From: Bilabrum cf. latius
Taxonomy: Eukaryota; Bigyra: Bicosoecida; Bigyra; Bicosoecida
DNA length: 64,000 nucleotides
Assembly: GCA_965178125.1 (NCBI GenBank)
Contig: OZ237755.1
Location: 744,001 to 808,000, forward strand
Direction of reading: 5' to 3'
The position numbers were made by a program, and so were the translations under genes. Each line of letters opens with the position of its first letter. The stretch's first letter is position 1. Under the pieces are notes generated by a model, which ran no database searches, was not told the DNA's origin, and was given only the letters and a program-made list of their open reading frames with translations. Positions 44,821-56,217 of this stretch are shown one piece after another.

Positions 44821-45981
44821 TCAGCTCGCCTTCTCCTTGCCCCAGTCATGGAACTCATCCCAGTTGAAGCTGTCGTTGTGCGAGTGCGAGAAGCCCATGG
44901 CCCTTTCCTTCTTGACGGTCTCCTCGGTCCTATACGCGATCACGTACGTGCGCCTGTGCCCATCGCTCATGTTTCCGCTGGAGCCGTGCACGACCCACTC
45001 GTCATGCACGGTGACAGAGCCTCTCGGGATTTCACAGTACTCGACTTGGTGCCCATCGGGATTGTCCTCGGTCTTCTCCTTCACGTCCACCCCGATTCCG
45101 TGCGCCTCCTCTCGGCTTGCCCCCAGTGGCACGTGGGGCCACAGCTTCTTCTCCTTGCCGCTGCCGGGGACGAATCGCAGGCACCCGTTCTGCACGGTGG
45201 TCGCGTCGAGCGCTAGAGAGAACGTCGCTGTGCGAGTGTCGGGGCCCGTCAGCTTTGCAGGCGGCCCTGTGGTGAACAAGAGGAAGCAAGGAGGGTGGGA
45301 GGAGAGGCAGGTTACTATTCTATTCTCCGCCAAATTCAACAATCAAGGAGGGGGTTCAAGTGGGGGCTGCTCACAGTAAGCCATGTCCTGGTGCCACGCG
45401 AACTGGGCCTTGGACATCTGCGAGATGATGCAATCAAGAGCACGTTTGGGGGTTCGACGCACGGTGATGCCAGTTCGAAGTCGCTGAGACACTAGGATGC
45501 TATTCGTAAATGGTCTCACTTGGGGTTTCTTGTTGAGAAGCTAATCGTAGTCCAATTCCATTCGAACATCCTAGAGTAGCTGTGCAACAACTGCAGCAGA
45601 CCTGCGCTCGTACGTGTTGTTCTGCAAGGCTGGGTAGTACCGTCTCGGCAACATTGCGTTGATCAGCTCAAAGTCTTCGGGCTTGCGATCCAACGGTCCG
45701 GACATATCGCATAGATCCTTTCCTTCGGGCCGAATCTCGAAATTCATGAAACGATCATAAATTTCCTCAATGGGAGCCAATTCCTCTTCAGAGAGGAAGT
45801 CGGGAAGAATAACATAACCCTTTTCAACAAAGTGCCGCCTCTACTCGTCCGATATTTCGTATTTGTCGCTCTGCCGACCGGTAGTTGCACCAAGCGATCG
45901 AGCTCCAAGTGCGATCCCCGATGCTCGTCTGACCACCGCCAGCCGTGACAATGCAAGCGCCTTGCGCGAAACTCGGAGCAT
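44821..45981 (-). CDS. Phytanoyl-CoA dioxygenase (PhyH) family protein, 316 aa, three exons
   Basis: Fe(II)/2-oxoglutarate-dependent hydroxylase. ATG 45981 starts a basic, Asp/Glu-free N-terminus (MLRVSRKALALSRLAVVRR), a plausible mitochondrial presequence, then the family's opening FVEKGYVILPDFLSEEE. Exon 1 ends at 45520, exon 2 is only 43 nt (45375-45417) and exon 3 runs to TGA 44821-44823. Splicing yields NKKPQ/MSKAQFAWHQDMAY/W-PPAKLTGPDTRTATF, the canonical iron-binding W-H-Q-D (His ~163, Asp ~165). The rest follows: LALDATTVQNGCLRFVPGSG, the distal HDEWVVHGS (His ~262) and the 2-oxoglutarate-binding Arg in HRRTYVIAYR. C-terminal GFSHSHNDSFNWDEF marks a subgroup of this family. TAGs at 45841, 45571 and 45541 read as Gln. 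Substrate unknown; histidine and HxD motif are intact, so it is likely active. Confidence 0.92.
45267..45374 (-). other. Second intron of PhyH gene, 108 nt
   Basis: Donor GTGAGC, pyrimidine-rich stretch, acceptor TTCACCACAG; phase 1. It rebuilds the Trp codon of the invariant Q-D-x-A-Y-W motif from T + GG. Confidence 0.9.
45418..45519 (-). other. First intron of PhyH gene, 102 nt
   Basis: Donor GTGAGA, acceptor TCATCTCGCAG, phase 0. It is stop-free in the reading frame and a multiple of 3, so it can masquerade as coding. Its removal brings LLNKKPQ next to the exon carrying W-H-Q-D at the spacing seen in the family. Confidence 0.75.
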
Positions 45982-46057
45982 ATTTGTCCCTCCTTCTGAT
46001 GTAGTATAAGGCAGCTTGCACTCGGATATGTGCTAACCAGCAAGATAGATCCAGTCG

Positions 46058-46080
46058 AAATACAGAAATACAGAAATACA
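46058..46080 (-). repeat. 3'-terminal octamer tail of the LINE
   Basis: Three tandem copies of AAATACAG on the plus strand (the third lacks its last base), i.e. CTGTATTT on the element strand. They sit exactly where the LINE meets the upstream region of the PhyH gene (ATG 45981). Confidence 0.7.
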
Positions 46081-46288
46081 TTGTTGGGTAAAGATTCCAC
46101 AAGCACCCAGATGCACCGTTGCCCCCGAAGGAGTTCGAGTGATCACCTGAATCCAGAGGAGTCCTCAAACAAGGACTACAAGACCCCCGACCCTTTCAGG
46201 CCAAAGGCCCCCCAATCTCAGCCTACACCGCCGAGTCCCCTTTATTCGCCATCAATGTGGTCCCCCACAAGCCCTCAGCCTGATGCCT

Positions 46289-49200
46289 TCACAGGGAGAA
46301 AGCATACAGGTGCGGAGCATGTGCCCGGCACAAAGCGCGGTCCAGTCCCACATCAGGGTCCCCTGCCGGGACCCACCATTTCCTCCTCCATGACCGTCTC
46401 TGCGTCTCACGATCCTTCAGAGAGGCTAGCATGCACGCGCTCATGCCTTTGGCCCATTGCCTCTCTATGTCCCTTAGCAAGCCGTGGGGCTTAAACATCC
46501 GTCGCTGTAGCCGAGCGTTCGCATTGGTTGCCGCTATCAGCTCTTGCGTGGCCGTGGCGGCAAGAGCAGCCGCCGCATCGCCTCGCATCCACTGCCTGCA
46601 CGTCAGCTACTCCTGCTAGCGCAGCTGGTTCCTGATCACCTGCACCACTCGGTTGGCCAGCTCCTTGACAGCTGTCCGTTCCGATGACCGCGCAATCGTA
46701 CGCTCTATCCGAGTGAGTGCGTCTTCGACGATTGGCTTGGCCCTGCTGGTGCGCTCCAGCTTCTCGTCCCAAGGGTCCTGAGCGAGAGCTGTCTTCGCCC
46801 ATGCTTTCCGGAGGGAGGCAGGGGACCTCCCTCTATTCTGATCCGCATCATCGGGTTGCCACGGTCTCGTTCCGGCATGATGGTCATGCTCGGCCCGCTC
46901 CATCTGCTCTACCGCGGTGCCCATCACTTGAAGGTTGGGCGTGCCCTGTTGCGGGTATTGTCCAGCTCGGATGCGCAGAATTCGTCTTCCTTGGTGGCCG
47001 TATTCCTGCACCACCGCTGCTGTTGGCATGGCTCCTGGTCCGAAGGCATACCGTCCCTTCGTTGCGTACCGGTTAAGCATGACCACTCCGAGCGCAGCTC
47101 TCTCCCGGTCCCAATCCGACAGTGCCGGATCGTGCGAGCATCCCAGGCTCAGGCTTGTGAACGATCGGTCAGCAGCTCCGGATTTGGATTTCCTCCACTT
47201 TGTGACTTTTTTTGCAGTCTCCTGGCATCCCAGCCAGTCCTTCGCGTCATCGATCCGGTGGGTCCACCCTGCCATCTTGATCCTGAATCCCAGTGCCAGC
47301 GCGGCCCCGAGTGGGCCTGTCTGTACTGGTGGTCCCTGCAGGAATCGGCCCTGGTGGATGAACCTGGCCGCAACATCAAGGCCCTTCTTCGAGGGACACT
47401 CGATCAGGTCCAGCAGGCCCATAGCAACACGCCCTGCTGCCGATGCCGTCAGCAGCTCAGTGTCCATCGCAAGGTTTGGCACGTATCGACCGCCCATGGT
47501 GAAGGGCCTTACCTGTGTCGATCCGCTGACAATCATCCAGCGCGTATCCAGCAGGAATTTGTCCAGCATCTTGAGGACTTCCAGGTTCAGTTCCATCCCG
47601 TAGAAAACTTGGGAACCATATCCTAATCCTGACAAGGTGTCCCATCCTGTTGCACATGCCGCTGCCTCTGCTCCGTAGAATGCACTCGTGATTGCTCCTG
47701 CATGGAGCAGCTGGGCGTGCAGGGAGACCGCCCAGTTGCCGTTCACCGCCGCTCGTGTGATGTCCCTGGCCGCCCGGTACGCCATCGCAATCCTCCTGCG
47801 TACGTGGGGTGCCATATCAATTACCCAGATGTCTCTCGCCTGCGTCAGCCCAGCTACTTCATCTGGGCTGATCCGTACTGGTTGGGTCGAAATGAGTAGA
47901 CCGAGGTACAGGTAGGATGAGGCAAGTGGGATGGTCCACTCCCCATCCGTCTCTCCCGCGTCCGCTGCTCTGCATGCGACGCCCTCTGGCATGTCCCCAG
48001 GAATTGAGTCCCGAGCGTAGCCAAAGGCCATGATCGCTGTCTTGGTTCCCTGGCCCGATGCTGTCAGGGGCTTGATTCCCAGCTACATGCCCGCAAGTGC
48101 AAACAGGCTCTTGACTAGCTTCATGACCGCCACTGCTTCGTTCCAGTTCGACGTCAGTGCCACGTAGTCGTCTGCGTACCCGACTTGTCCACATTCAACG
48201 TATCGTCCGGTGTCGGTCACGATCCTTTGATGGTGCCCGTGCTGGAGCCTCTCTTTCCGCAGCGTTTCCAGGAGAACCCCCATCAGTACCAGGAAGATGG
48301 TGGGAGACAGAATCTCGCCCTAGGGGGTGCCCGCCGTCTTCTGCACTCTGGTAGAGACCCTCCTGGTGAGTGGGTCTCGAACGCGGATGGCCACCTGCAT
48401 GCGGGCCATGAGAAAGCGGACCGTCTGGCGTCCCCATCCTTGCTCCGTCATGATGGCCTCGATGATGTTCCACTTGCAACTGTCAAATGCTCCTTTGATG
48501 TCAAAGAATACCAGAAAACCTCCAGCACCCCTTCGTTGGGTAATCCATTCCATCACCGCTGAGTAGGCCTGCTGGCAGTTCTTGCCGATGCGAAATCCGG
48601 CCTAATCCTGGCCGAAGAGTCCGTGGTTTTCGCAGTACCACATGACCTTCTGGTTTGCGATGGTGCTTACGACCTTCGAGAGAGCCGAGGTCCAGCATAT
48701 TGGCCTGAATTCGTCGACTCCTGTGACTCCTGTGCCCTGCTTGCGCTTGGAGACCGGCCGCATGAACCCCTCCTGAAAGGCCTCAGGCTGAATCCCCGAG
48801 AAGAGTGTGAGATTATAAATGGCCCTGAGGAGGTCCAACAGAGCGTCACTTCGCCGCAGACACCCGTCCTCCTCAGAGCATGGCTAGCATTTGGTCAGCA
48901 ATTCCGCCCTGATCCCATCAGGTCCCACAGCTTTGTTGTGCTTGAGCTTGTCCAGTGCTTGATCCACCTCTGCGTTCGACCTGCAGAATAGGTTGAGCGG
49001 TGTCGCTGCCCTGGGCATGTGCGGCGCAATCCTGGCCATAAATCCGCCCACATCCGCACTTCCATTCCCACCTGCGTGAGAGAGCTGCTGTGCGTGTGCC
49101 TCTAGGATATCCTCGACGGCCGTAAGCACCTCTCCGCCTAGGTTCGTGATTGGTTCCAGTCCTGGTGCAGCTCGTTGCCTTCTAGAGATTGCATCAGCGA

Positions 49201-50233
49201 TCTATCGGTGGGCTTCCCTCGGACTTGCTGTTCCCAGCATGTTCCGCAGTGCGTGGCCCGTCCTGCGTGCCCCTCGCTCGGTGGTCTCGAAGACAGCCCG
49301 TCGATCATGGTCCAGGTTGGCAAGGAGCATCGTCCAGTACTCCTGTCCCTCATGGGCCTACTGGTTCACCTCTGTGCTCCCCCAGAGTGTTGCCTGCATC
49401 CGTCCATCTAGCCCCCGCTGTCGCCCTTCGAGGCGCAGGCTGGCTCGGCGATGTGCAGCCAAGCATGTTCTGGCCTCTGAAAGAGCTTGTTCCGTGGTTG
49501 GTCCCGCGATAAGGGCCTTGAGGCTGGCATGGGCTTTTCCCCACGTTTCAGCCCATCTCGTCCGTGCCGCCCAGGTCCTGCGGTGGCGCTTGCGTGACGC
49601 TTCCACGTGCCCGGCCTGGCCGGTGTTTGCCATTTGTCGGCCTGTAACAGTCTCGGCTGCTGCCGTGAAACATCCTTGCAGAAGCAGTTTGACGGAGGAC
49701 ACGGCCTGCGTAACCGCTTGCCCTGCAGCCTCTCGGTCAGCCGAGGTTCCCGTCGAGCTTTTGAGGTCGCGAATTGCGTCGAGCACACAATGAGTGATGT
49801 CGCGGACTGCACTTGTAGCCTACCCGAATTCCTTGACGTAATAGTCCCAAACCAGGCGTTCTTGCTGCACATGCATGTCGGACACCCGTGAGTACGCTGC
49901 CCTGAAGGGGGCGTCATCGTCCTGCTCCGTTGTTGCTGGGACTGCAGTTGCTCGCGTTGCCGGGTCCTCCACTTCTGGGACTGTGACCAGCAGGTCTGCA
50001 ATCACCCCCGTGTGGTCTGAATATGTGCCTGGCTCTTGAGCCACTTCACTGGACACTAGCTGCAGCTGCGCAGAAGTGGAGATGCAGATGGCATCCAGTG
50101 TGTTGCCTCCTCTGTGCGTAGGCCCGCCCCCTGCAGGTGCTCGGTACATGTCGATCATGCCCATGTCGTTCTCCAGATACCAGTCGACGATTGACATCTT
50201 ATAACGTGTACTTTCAAATTTCACTCTCTTCAT
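46289..50233 (-). CDS. LINE ORF2: endonuclease (partial)-reverse transcriptase, 1,314 aa with UAG=Gln
   Basis: Reverse transcription of element RNA at nicked target DNA. From ATG 50233 to TGA 46289-46291 the frame has nine TAGs (49820, 49358, 49202, 48884, 48602, 48320, 48080, 46616, 46607) and no other stop. Residues 1-110 are the endonuclease tail (THRGGNTLDAICIS, SDHTGVIADL). The RT core follows: KAVGPDGIRAELL, ...GQD-[TAG]-AGFRIGKNC, FFDIKGAFDS, KTAGTP-[TAG]-GEILSPTIF and GYADDYVAL (YADD at ~686). The TAGs at residues 544 and 638 occupy the glutamines of the family motifs Q-x-G-F-R and P-Q-G. The C-terminal ~550 residues are helical; no CCHC zinc knuckle is obvious. Catalytic residues are intact, so apart from the 5' loss the copy looks young. 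Downstream of the RT, NQLR-TAG-QE-TAG reads on for another ~100 codons. Confidence 0.93.
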
Positions 50234-50268
50234 CAGATTTCCACCATTCAGATCTCTATGGGTATGGA

Positions 50269-53200
50269 ATGCAGACGAGCGAGGACTTCATCGTTGATGC
50301 ATTAATTGCATTTGATGACACGAAGCCGAAAAGAGTATTGAAGGATAAGAAGAGAAAGAAGAAGAACAAGAAGAGCAAGAAGCAAGTGCGCCGGCACAAG
50401 TAGCACGCTGAGAATCGCAAAACTGGGAAGGCGAGGCACGCCTAGAGCCAATCTGGGCAAATATCTCATGTGTCTGCATATACCGATAATGGGGAAGGAC
50501 GGGCTGGGGGGTCATTGCCGACGGACGCTTCAAGGGATGACGTTCAAATTGGTGATGATTCACTCAGTGAGCAAGTAGAGTTGCGTGGTAAGGCGCAACC
50601 AAGCAGTCTTCGTGGCAATTTAGAACAAGTTATTGCTGGCTCGGAGTCGCAAGTGTCACTGCACCATCGACATGACCTGAAGAAAGCCAGAAGAAGGTCT
50701 GGCAAGCGCAGAGCCTCGTCTCGTTCTGATGCAGAAGGCGAAAGGCAGGATTTCGGTGGACTCGACGAAGATTTTGCGTTGCCATGTACTCGGACTGAGC
50801 AAGGTGCTCTCCCGCCAGATCTGGCGGTCCTTGCTCGCCTTGTGTCATGGTGCGAAAGCACCTCATCAGTATCACCTTCACGCCCTGGGAGGTGGCCTGG
50901 TGGCGAGCTACGGGAGCCAGCTTGGGACGACCGAACGAAAATACTTGAACTTCTTCGTGGGGCCATGTCGGCAGAATCTCAGTAGCAGAGACCGCAACTG
51001 CTGGGGGACAAGGAATCCTCCTCTGCTCCGGCCACTGCCAGCGGTGGAGACCGGACAGAGCGCGAACTTGAAGCCGCACAGGATGACATGCAAGACAGCG
51101 ACGAGGATTTCACGGCCCCCAGCCCCAGGACGCATCGATCTAACCGCTCATCAAAGGGAAAGCATTCCAAGCGCTCGAGACCGTAGCCTGCGAGCGGTGC
51201 AGATGGCCGTGGGAGCCTCGGCACGCGCCATTCATCGGGCTTGCGTGACGCCCTCGCCGTGTTCCTTGGCGACCAACCAGGCGGTACTCTCCCGCCATCC
51301 CATGTATCCGTTGAGCCCGGAACCGGGGAGCAGACCTACGAGAGCGTAGGGCGTGACGGGCTGCTGCTCCAGCTTGCGCCGGTGGACAAGTGCATGGCCG
51401 CCATCGAGCACGCAAGGCGATCCAAGGAACCCGCGGGGCGGCTGCCCCTGGAGCAAGTTGGTGGAGACATGACTGGGTCGAAATCATCGGCATCTCAGCT
51501 GGAACCGCCAAGCTCGGGCGGTCCTGTCGCGCAAAGCGAGGTCCGGATTCAAGTACCCGCGCTCTCCTGCTTGAATGAAAGCCCAGCCAGACCTCTCTCA
51601 AGGGCCGGGCCCTCAGCCAAGAGCAGTGCATCGGCATCAAGCTCTAGCAGTAGCTCCGCTGCCGATGAGTCAGCGAACGGTGCTGTGAGCCGGCGAAACG
51701 GCTCGAATGCGTTGCCATTAGCGGTTCCTGCCCCGCTAGCGGGCGCGCTGCTGGATCTGCAGCGGCAGGCAGTGTGCTTCGGAGCATCGTGCCTGCCTAA
51801 CTTCTTGCATACTTCGCTAAAGCCTGGCGTGCAGGCAAGTACACCCCTGCGCTCCAGTGCAGCATCTTCTTCCGCGCCCGCGCAAGGAGCCGTGGATAGT
51901 CAGTCTGGAGCCAGACAACGACGGCTCGGACCCCTGGACGGACCGAGGCTGCTAGCGCTGGATTGCGGGCTGGGCAAGACCGTGATCTCCATTGCAATCG
52001 CGAGTGCGCTACTCCGAAAGTCTGGCCTGCGGTCCCGAGACCTGCCCGTGCAGCTGGGCAGGAGGATGCAGAGGAGGCGCGCGCTCGTCGCGGTGAAAGC
52101 CCTAGAGGAGCTGAGAATCTTGCCTATCGACGAGGCCCGCATGCAACCCGCCATGAAGCTGCATCGCCAGCTGACAAAGATAATTGTGGATGCCAGGAAG
52201 AGAGCGCTGGTGATGTCGAACGTCGCATTGGAAGGCGTTGATGCGAGGCGGGGTCATCAAGATGATGACTGTGATGAGGTGGGTGGGAAGGCTGGGCTTG
52301 GTGCTGCGGCAGCAGGTGTAAGCAGCAGTAGCAGTAGTAGCAGTAGCAGCAGTAGCAAGGGCACTGAAGCAAGCCAACGAGACGGTTTAGCCGGACCTTC
52401 CCCTCCATTTGTTTTGATTGGGTGCCCGCCCCAGGTTCTGTAGCAGTGGGGCACCGAGATGCAGAGCTGGGGCTACTTTGACGTCGTAGCAGTCTCGAAC
52501 TCCGCGGCAAGCAAAGCTGACCGCAGGCTGTGGAGCACAGACCCAGGCGAGGCCATGGCACGAAGTATGAAGGCTGCCCCAGGCTTCCGTGGCGCGAGAA
52601 AGAGGAAGTCTTCTTCATCAGCAGCGTCACTGCCATCATCGTCCTCCGCGAAATCGGGATCGCCCTGGTCGCTGGAGCACTTGTCGCGAACCATGCCGTA
52701 TTCGGATTGGACAGAGGTTGACGTGCTGTCACAGAAGGACGTTGGTCGTTTGATCATTGCTCGGGTGCCCCCAGAGGTGATCCTGTTCCCGTACAGCCTG
52801 TGTCAGAGTCAGCTGTGGGCCCTGGGTCTGGACACGTCGCCGGGGAGCGTCAGGGAAGGTGGATACGACGATGGCTGCGCGATGAAGGACATCAGGGAGG
52901 CCATCGAGTCGGTCGTGGACGGCACACCATCCCCTTGCGCGCCGACGTTGGTGATGCTAGATGAGATCCATCTGGCGAAGAACGAGACGAGCAAGGTGCA
53001 TGGGTACTGGAGACTAGCACCTTCGTGCCCCACGATCGGGCTCAGCGGTACAATGGCTCCCAACAGGCTTCGGGACCTTCAGGGCATTCTTAAGGCATGC
53101 AAGGCGTTTAAGCTGGCGGAGGCACTGCGTCCATCTATCAGGATGATTGAGCAGACAGACGCGCACACCACTCACGGGCGTAAAGAGCAGCGGGAGGCGA

Positions 53201-56073
53201 TGGCGAGGACGACCGGGCTGCTGGCCGGCCGTCTGCTAGCGATGACCAAGGAGCAATACACTGCTGCTCTCATGCCTGCCAAGAGCGACAAGATCATCCA
53301 GATGGCCATGCCTCCGTTCCAGCAGCGGGTCTACGACAGGGTTCAGCGGCTGCCCGAGATGCGAGCAGCGGTCGAAGGCGACGAACTCTTGCTCGATTCG
53401 AGGCTGCAACCACCAGCTGGGACGGCTTTATCTGAAGCAGAGACTCAGCTGTACAGGGATGGACCGCTGGCGCGGATGTCCCTGCGCGACCTGTATTTCC
53501 CTTCGTCAAATCCACGCCCGACGCAGAAGCCCTTCCTGCGACTGCTGCAGATACTGGGTGATGCCGCCATGCACCCAGACTTGCTGCTAGCCCCGGCCTA
53601 GCACGAATTCGGCGAAGGGTATGTCGCCGTGAGACGGATGCAAACTCTGCATTTGCTCGGTCCGGATCTTGCTCTGCAGCTACTGCGGCGCCGGGGCGTC
53701 ATAGCAAGGCTGCCAGCCACGGATTTCTGGAACTCTGCGAAGACCGCTGCGCTTGTCCTGCAGAGACCATCCCTCAATTCTGCTGCACAATTGCCCAACC
53801 TCCCTGCAGCTTTCTGTAGCGTGAAATTCTCCATCTTCAGGCAGTTCGTTGACAGCGAGCTGAGAGCCTGCGAGAAGTTGCTCGAGTACAGGGAGCAAGA
53901 CAATGTGGACGGGGGCGAGGGCAGCGAAGTCGACGAAGAGGAGGAAGTCGTCAATTTGCGAGCACTGCACCGCAGCGATGCCGCTCACGGCGGTCTCTCA
54001 CGCAGTCGAGCCGTGGAGTGGCCGCATGACCGCAAAATGATTGCTTTTTGCGGCTCGCAGCGGCTTCTCTAGCTTTTGATGGCAGACCTGGAGGCTAGAC
54101 CGCTGCCATCTGTGACTCGCAACGGCCTTCCGAGCACCTGGGTCGTGAGACGGCACGCGCACGAGATGGGCGATGAATCCATGCGGCGGTTTCGCCTGGA
54201 TCCCGCCTGCCGGCTACTGCTCGGCACGCCTGCCGGCATCGGCACCGGCCTGGATCTTTCTATGGCAAGCACGGTGCTGCTTCTCGACCCGACCTGGACG
54301 CCAGCCGCAACGCACCAGGCCATCGCGAGAGCAGACCGGCTGGGATAGAGGCACCCAGTGCGGGTGCTACAGCTGCTTGCTGCGGGCACAATCGAAGAGA
54401 CAAAGATTCAGAGGAGGATGGACAAGGCGGCCACGATCCGACAGGGCGTAGAAGGCACCGAGCAGGCGCAGCTGCTTCAGGCCGGTCGCCGGAAAGGGTT
54501 CAAGTCGCTCGTGGATGTGGGCGCTGTCAACACGCTGCATGCTGCAGCAGAGGGGCTACAGCGGAGGGCAGGGCAGGACGATCTGGGTGACTTGCGGTCC
54601 AGCAAGACGGCAGCAGCAGCGCTGCATGACCAAGACCTGCTAGCAGCTGGCCTCGGTCGCAAAGACGGCCCCGGCGTTGCTGGTGGCAGTGGCAGCGACA
54701 TAGCCGATGCCAAGTCGGTCGTCGGGTCTGCTGGTGCCCAAGAGCGGCAGCACCGCAACGATGACCCACGTATGGATGGAGCAGACGATGACGTTTCACC
54801 GAGGCCGAAGCAGAAGCGAAGGCTCGACGCTGCTGCCGCCTCCAGGCGGGCTGGAGTAGTCCAGGAAGCCGTCAGCCGCACGAAGCGGGCCGCCGCCGTT
54901 GGATTGACGCAGCAGCTGGATGATATGGGCCTCGATGATGACCTTGATGGCGTGCTAGGCACGGGACTATCGCGTGCTGGCGCTGGCACAGGTGTTGCAG
55001 CCCCTCCAATGGCGCTCGATGAGGAAGGCATGCCCGTTGTAGCAGGGCAAAGCGGAGAGGCTGTCGGTGGGGACGGCGCGAGACAGAGGCAGGCAGCTCC
55101 CGCCATAAAGGTGCTGGATGCAAGCGTGCTGCAAGGCATGCAGCAGCTCAAAGCAGCCAGGGAACAAGGACCATGGCTGGGACTCGCCGTAAATCGCGCT
55201 GCAGCGAGCGCAAAGAGGAGGAGGCGGGGCCTGCAGAGCATGGGTGATGCCTTGCTCCTGCCCGGCGCGGGAGAAATAGAGCACGTGACGAGAGATGCAA
55301 CAATGGGTATGGGCGTGACAGACCCAGGCCTGGCCAGCGGGCGCCTCGATTCGTCGCAGGCTGCCATTGAACGAGCCGGAGTGGAGCTCTTTTGGGGTGC
55401 TGGCCTGTCGCACGGTCCATAGAGTCGAGATGGACGTGGTAGTGATCTAGGCAGTGGCAGTGACAATGATAGCGATAGCGACAGCGTTGTTATAGTCCAG
55501 CCAGGCCCCCGTGGTGCAGCCCAGAGCAGGGGACGAATCAGGCTGCCAGCGAACGTGCCCAGCTCAGGCGACCCCTTGGTCGGATAGGAGGACGATGAAG
55601 AAGGCGACGAGCCCGGGGTCGCTTGGGGCCCGTCTCTTGTCAGAATCAGGCCATCAAGTGGTGCCAATTCGGCGAGGAAGAAGGGCAGGAAGGAAGATGC
55701 CGAGGAGGTGGAGGTCAGGCCGATCGCAGATGTTCTGGTGGCTGTGCATCGAGCAATGAGACAGGCGCAGGCGCAGGCGCAGGCGCAGGCGCAGGCGCAA
55801 GCAGCTTCCTCGGCGGGAATCAGCGTGCTGCTGCAAGCCTCAGTAACCCCTGCCGAGATGGAAGCGTTCCACGCGATACAGCGTGCACGGGCTGGCCTGC
55901 ACAGGCAGCTGCTTCGCGGGGCTGATTTGGCAAAAGAAGTCGCGCGTGCTGCCGAGTAGAGCACCGGTACCAGACTGGCTGCCCAGCACGGTAGCGCAGG
56001 GGGTGGGGCAAGCTCGCTGGTTCGGCGAAGCAAAGGGAAGAAAAAGTGGCGAGGAAAGCGGAAACGTTCTTGA
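50269..56073 (+). CDS. SNF2-like helicase/ATPase, 1,934 aa with UAG=Gln
   Basis: Probable ATP-dependent DNA translocase acting in the nucleus (chromatin remodelling, repair or fork processing). ATG 50269 is the first in frame. A Lys-rich stretch (KKRKKKNKKSKKQ) follows at once, and 11 TAGs are read through to TGA 56071-56073. Helicase motifs: I LDCGLGKT (Lys ~570), II DEIH (~898), III LSGTMAP (~926), V GIGTGLDLSMASTVLLLDP, VI QAIARADRLG-[TAG]-RHPVRV (TAG 54346, residue ~1360), followed by GTIEETKIQRR. SNF2 proteins have Gln at that position (R-x-G-Q). DEIH replaces the common DEAH, and a Ser-rich insertion (poly-Ser near 52320) separates motifs I and II. The C-terminus has an (Ala-Gln) run encoded by GCGCAG/GCAGGC repeats (55767-55800) and an NLS-like KGKKKWRGKRKR. 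The 5' end abuts a LINE, so an original first exon could be missing. Confidence 0.88.
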
Positions 56074-56217
56074 TAGCGCCGTGCCTGTGGACAGCGATTC
56101 TGTGCAATTTGGTCGCAAAAGAGTGGTTGCGACCGCGTCATCCAACGGACACGGCTGTTTCAGGATTTTGCTGCTCCAGCCTTATTCAGGTGATTTTACT
56201 CCAACTTGGTGGGTTTT

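Larger units (their letters stand above)
46058..50290 (-). mobile_element. 5'-truncated non-LTR (LINE) retrotransposon
   Basis: Minus-strand element with the C-terminal part of an APE-type endonuclease, a reverse transcriptase and a C-terminal region in one uninterrupted frame. The 3' UTR is about 46081-46288, ending in tandem octamers (CTGTATTT on the element strand, plus-strand AAATACAG at 46058-46080). Terminal microsatellites are usual for several LINE clades. The 5' end is cut near 50255-50290, where only the last third of the endonuclease remains and the SNF2 gene begins on the other strand. No target-site duplication could be identified by eye. Confidence 0.88.

Noticed and set aside
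46030-46619. Plus-strand Pro/Ser-rich ORFs
   Set aside because: They lie antisense to the LINE ORF2 C-terminus and 3' UTR and show no family signal.
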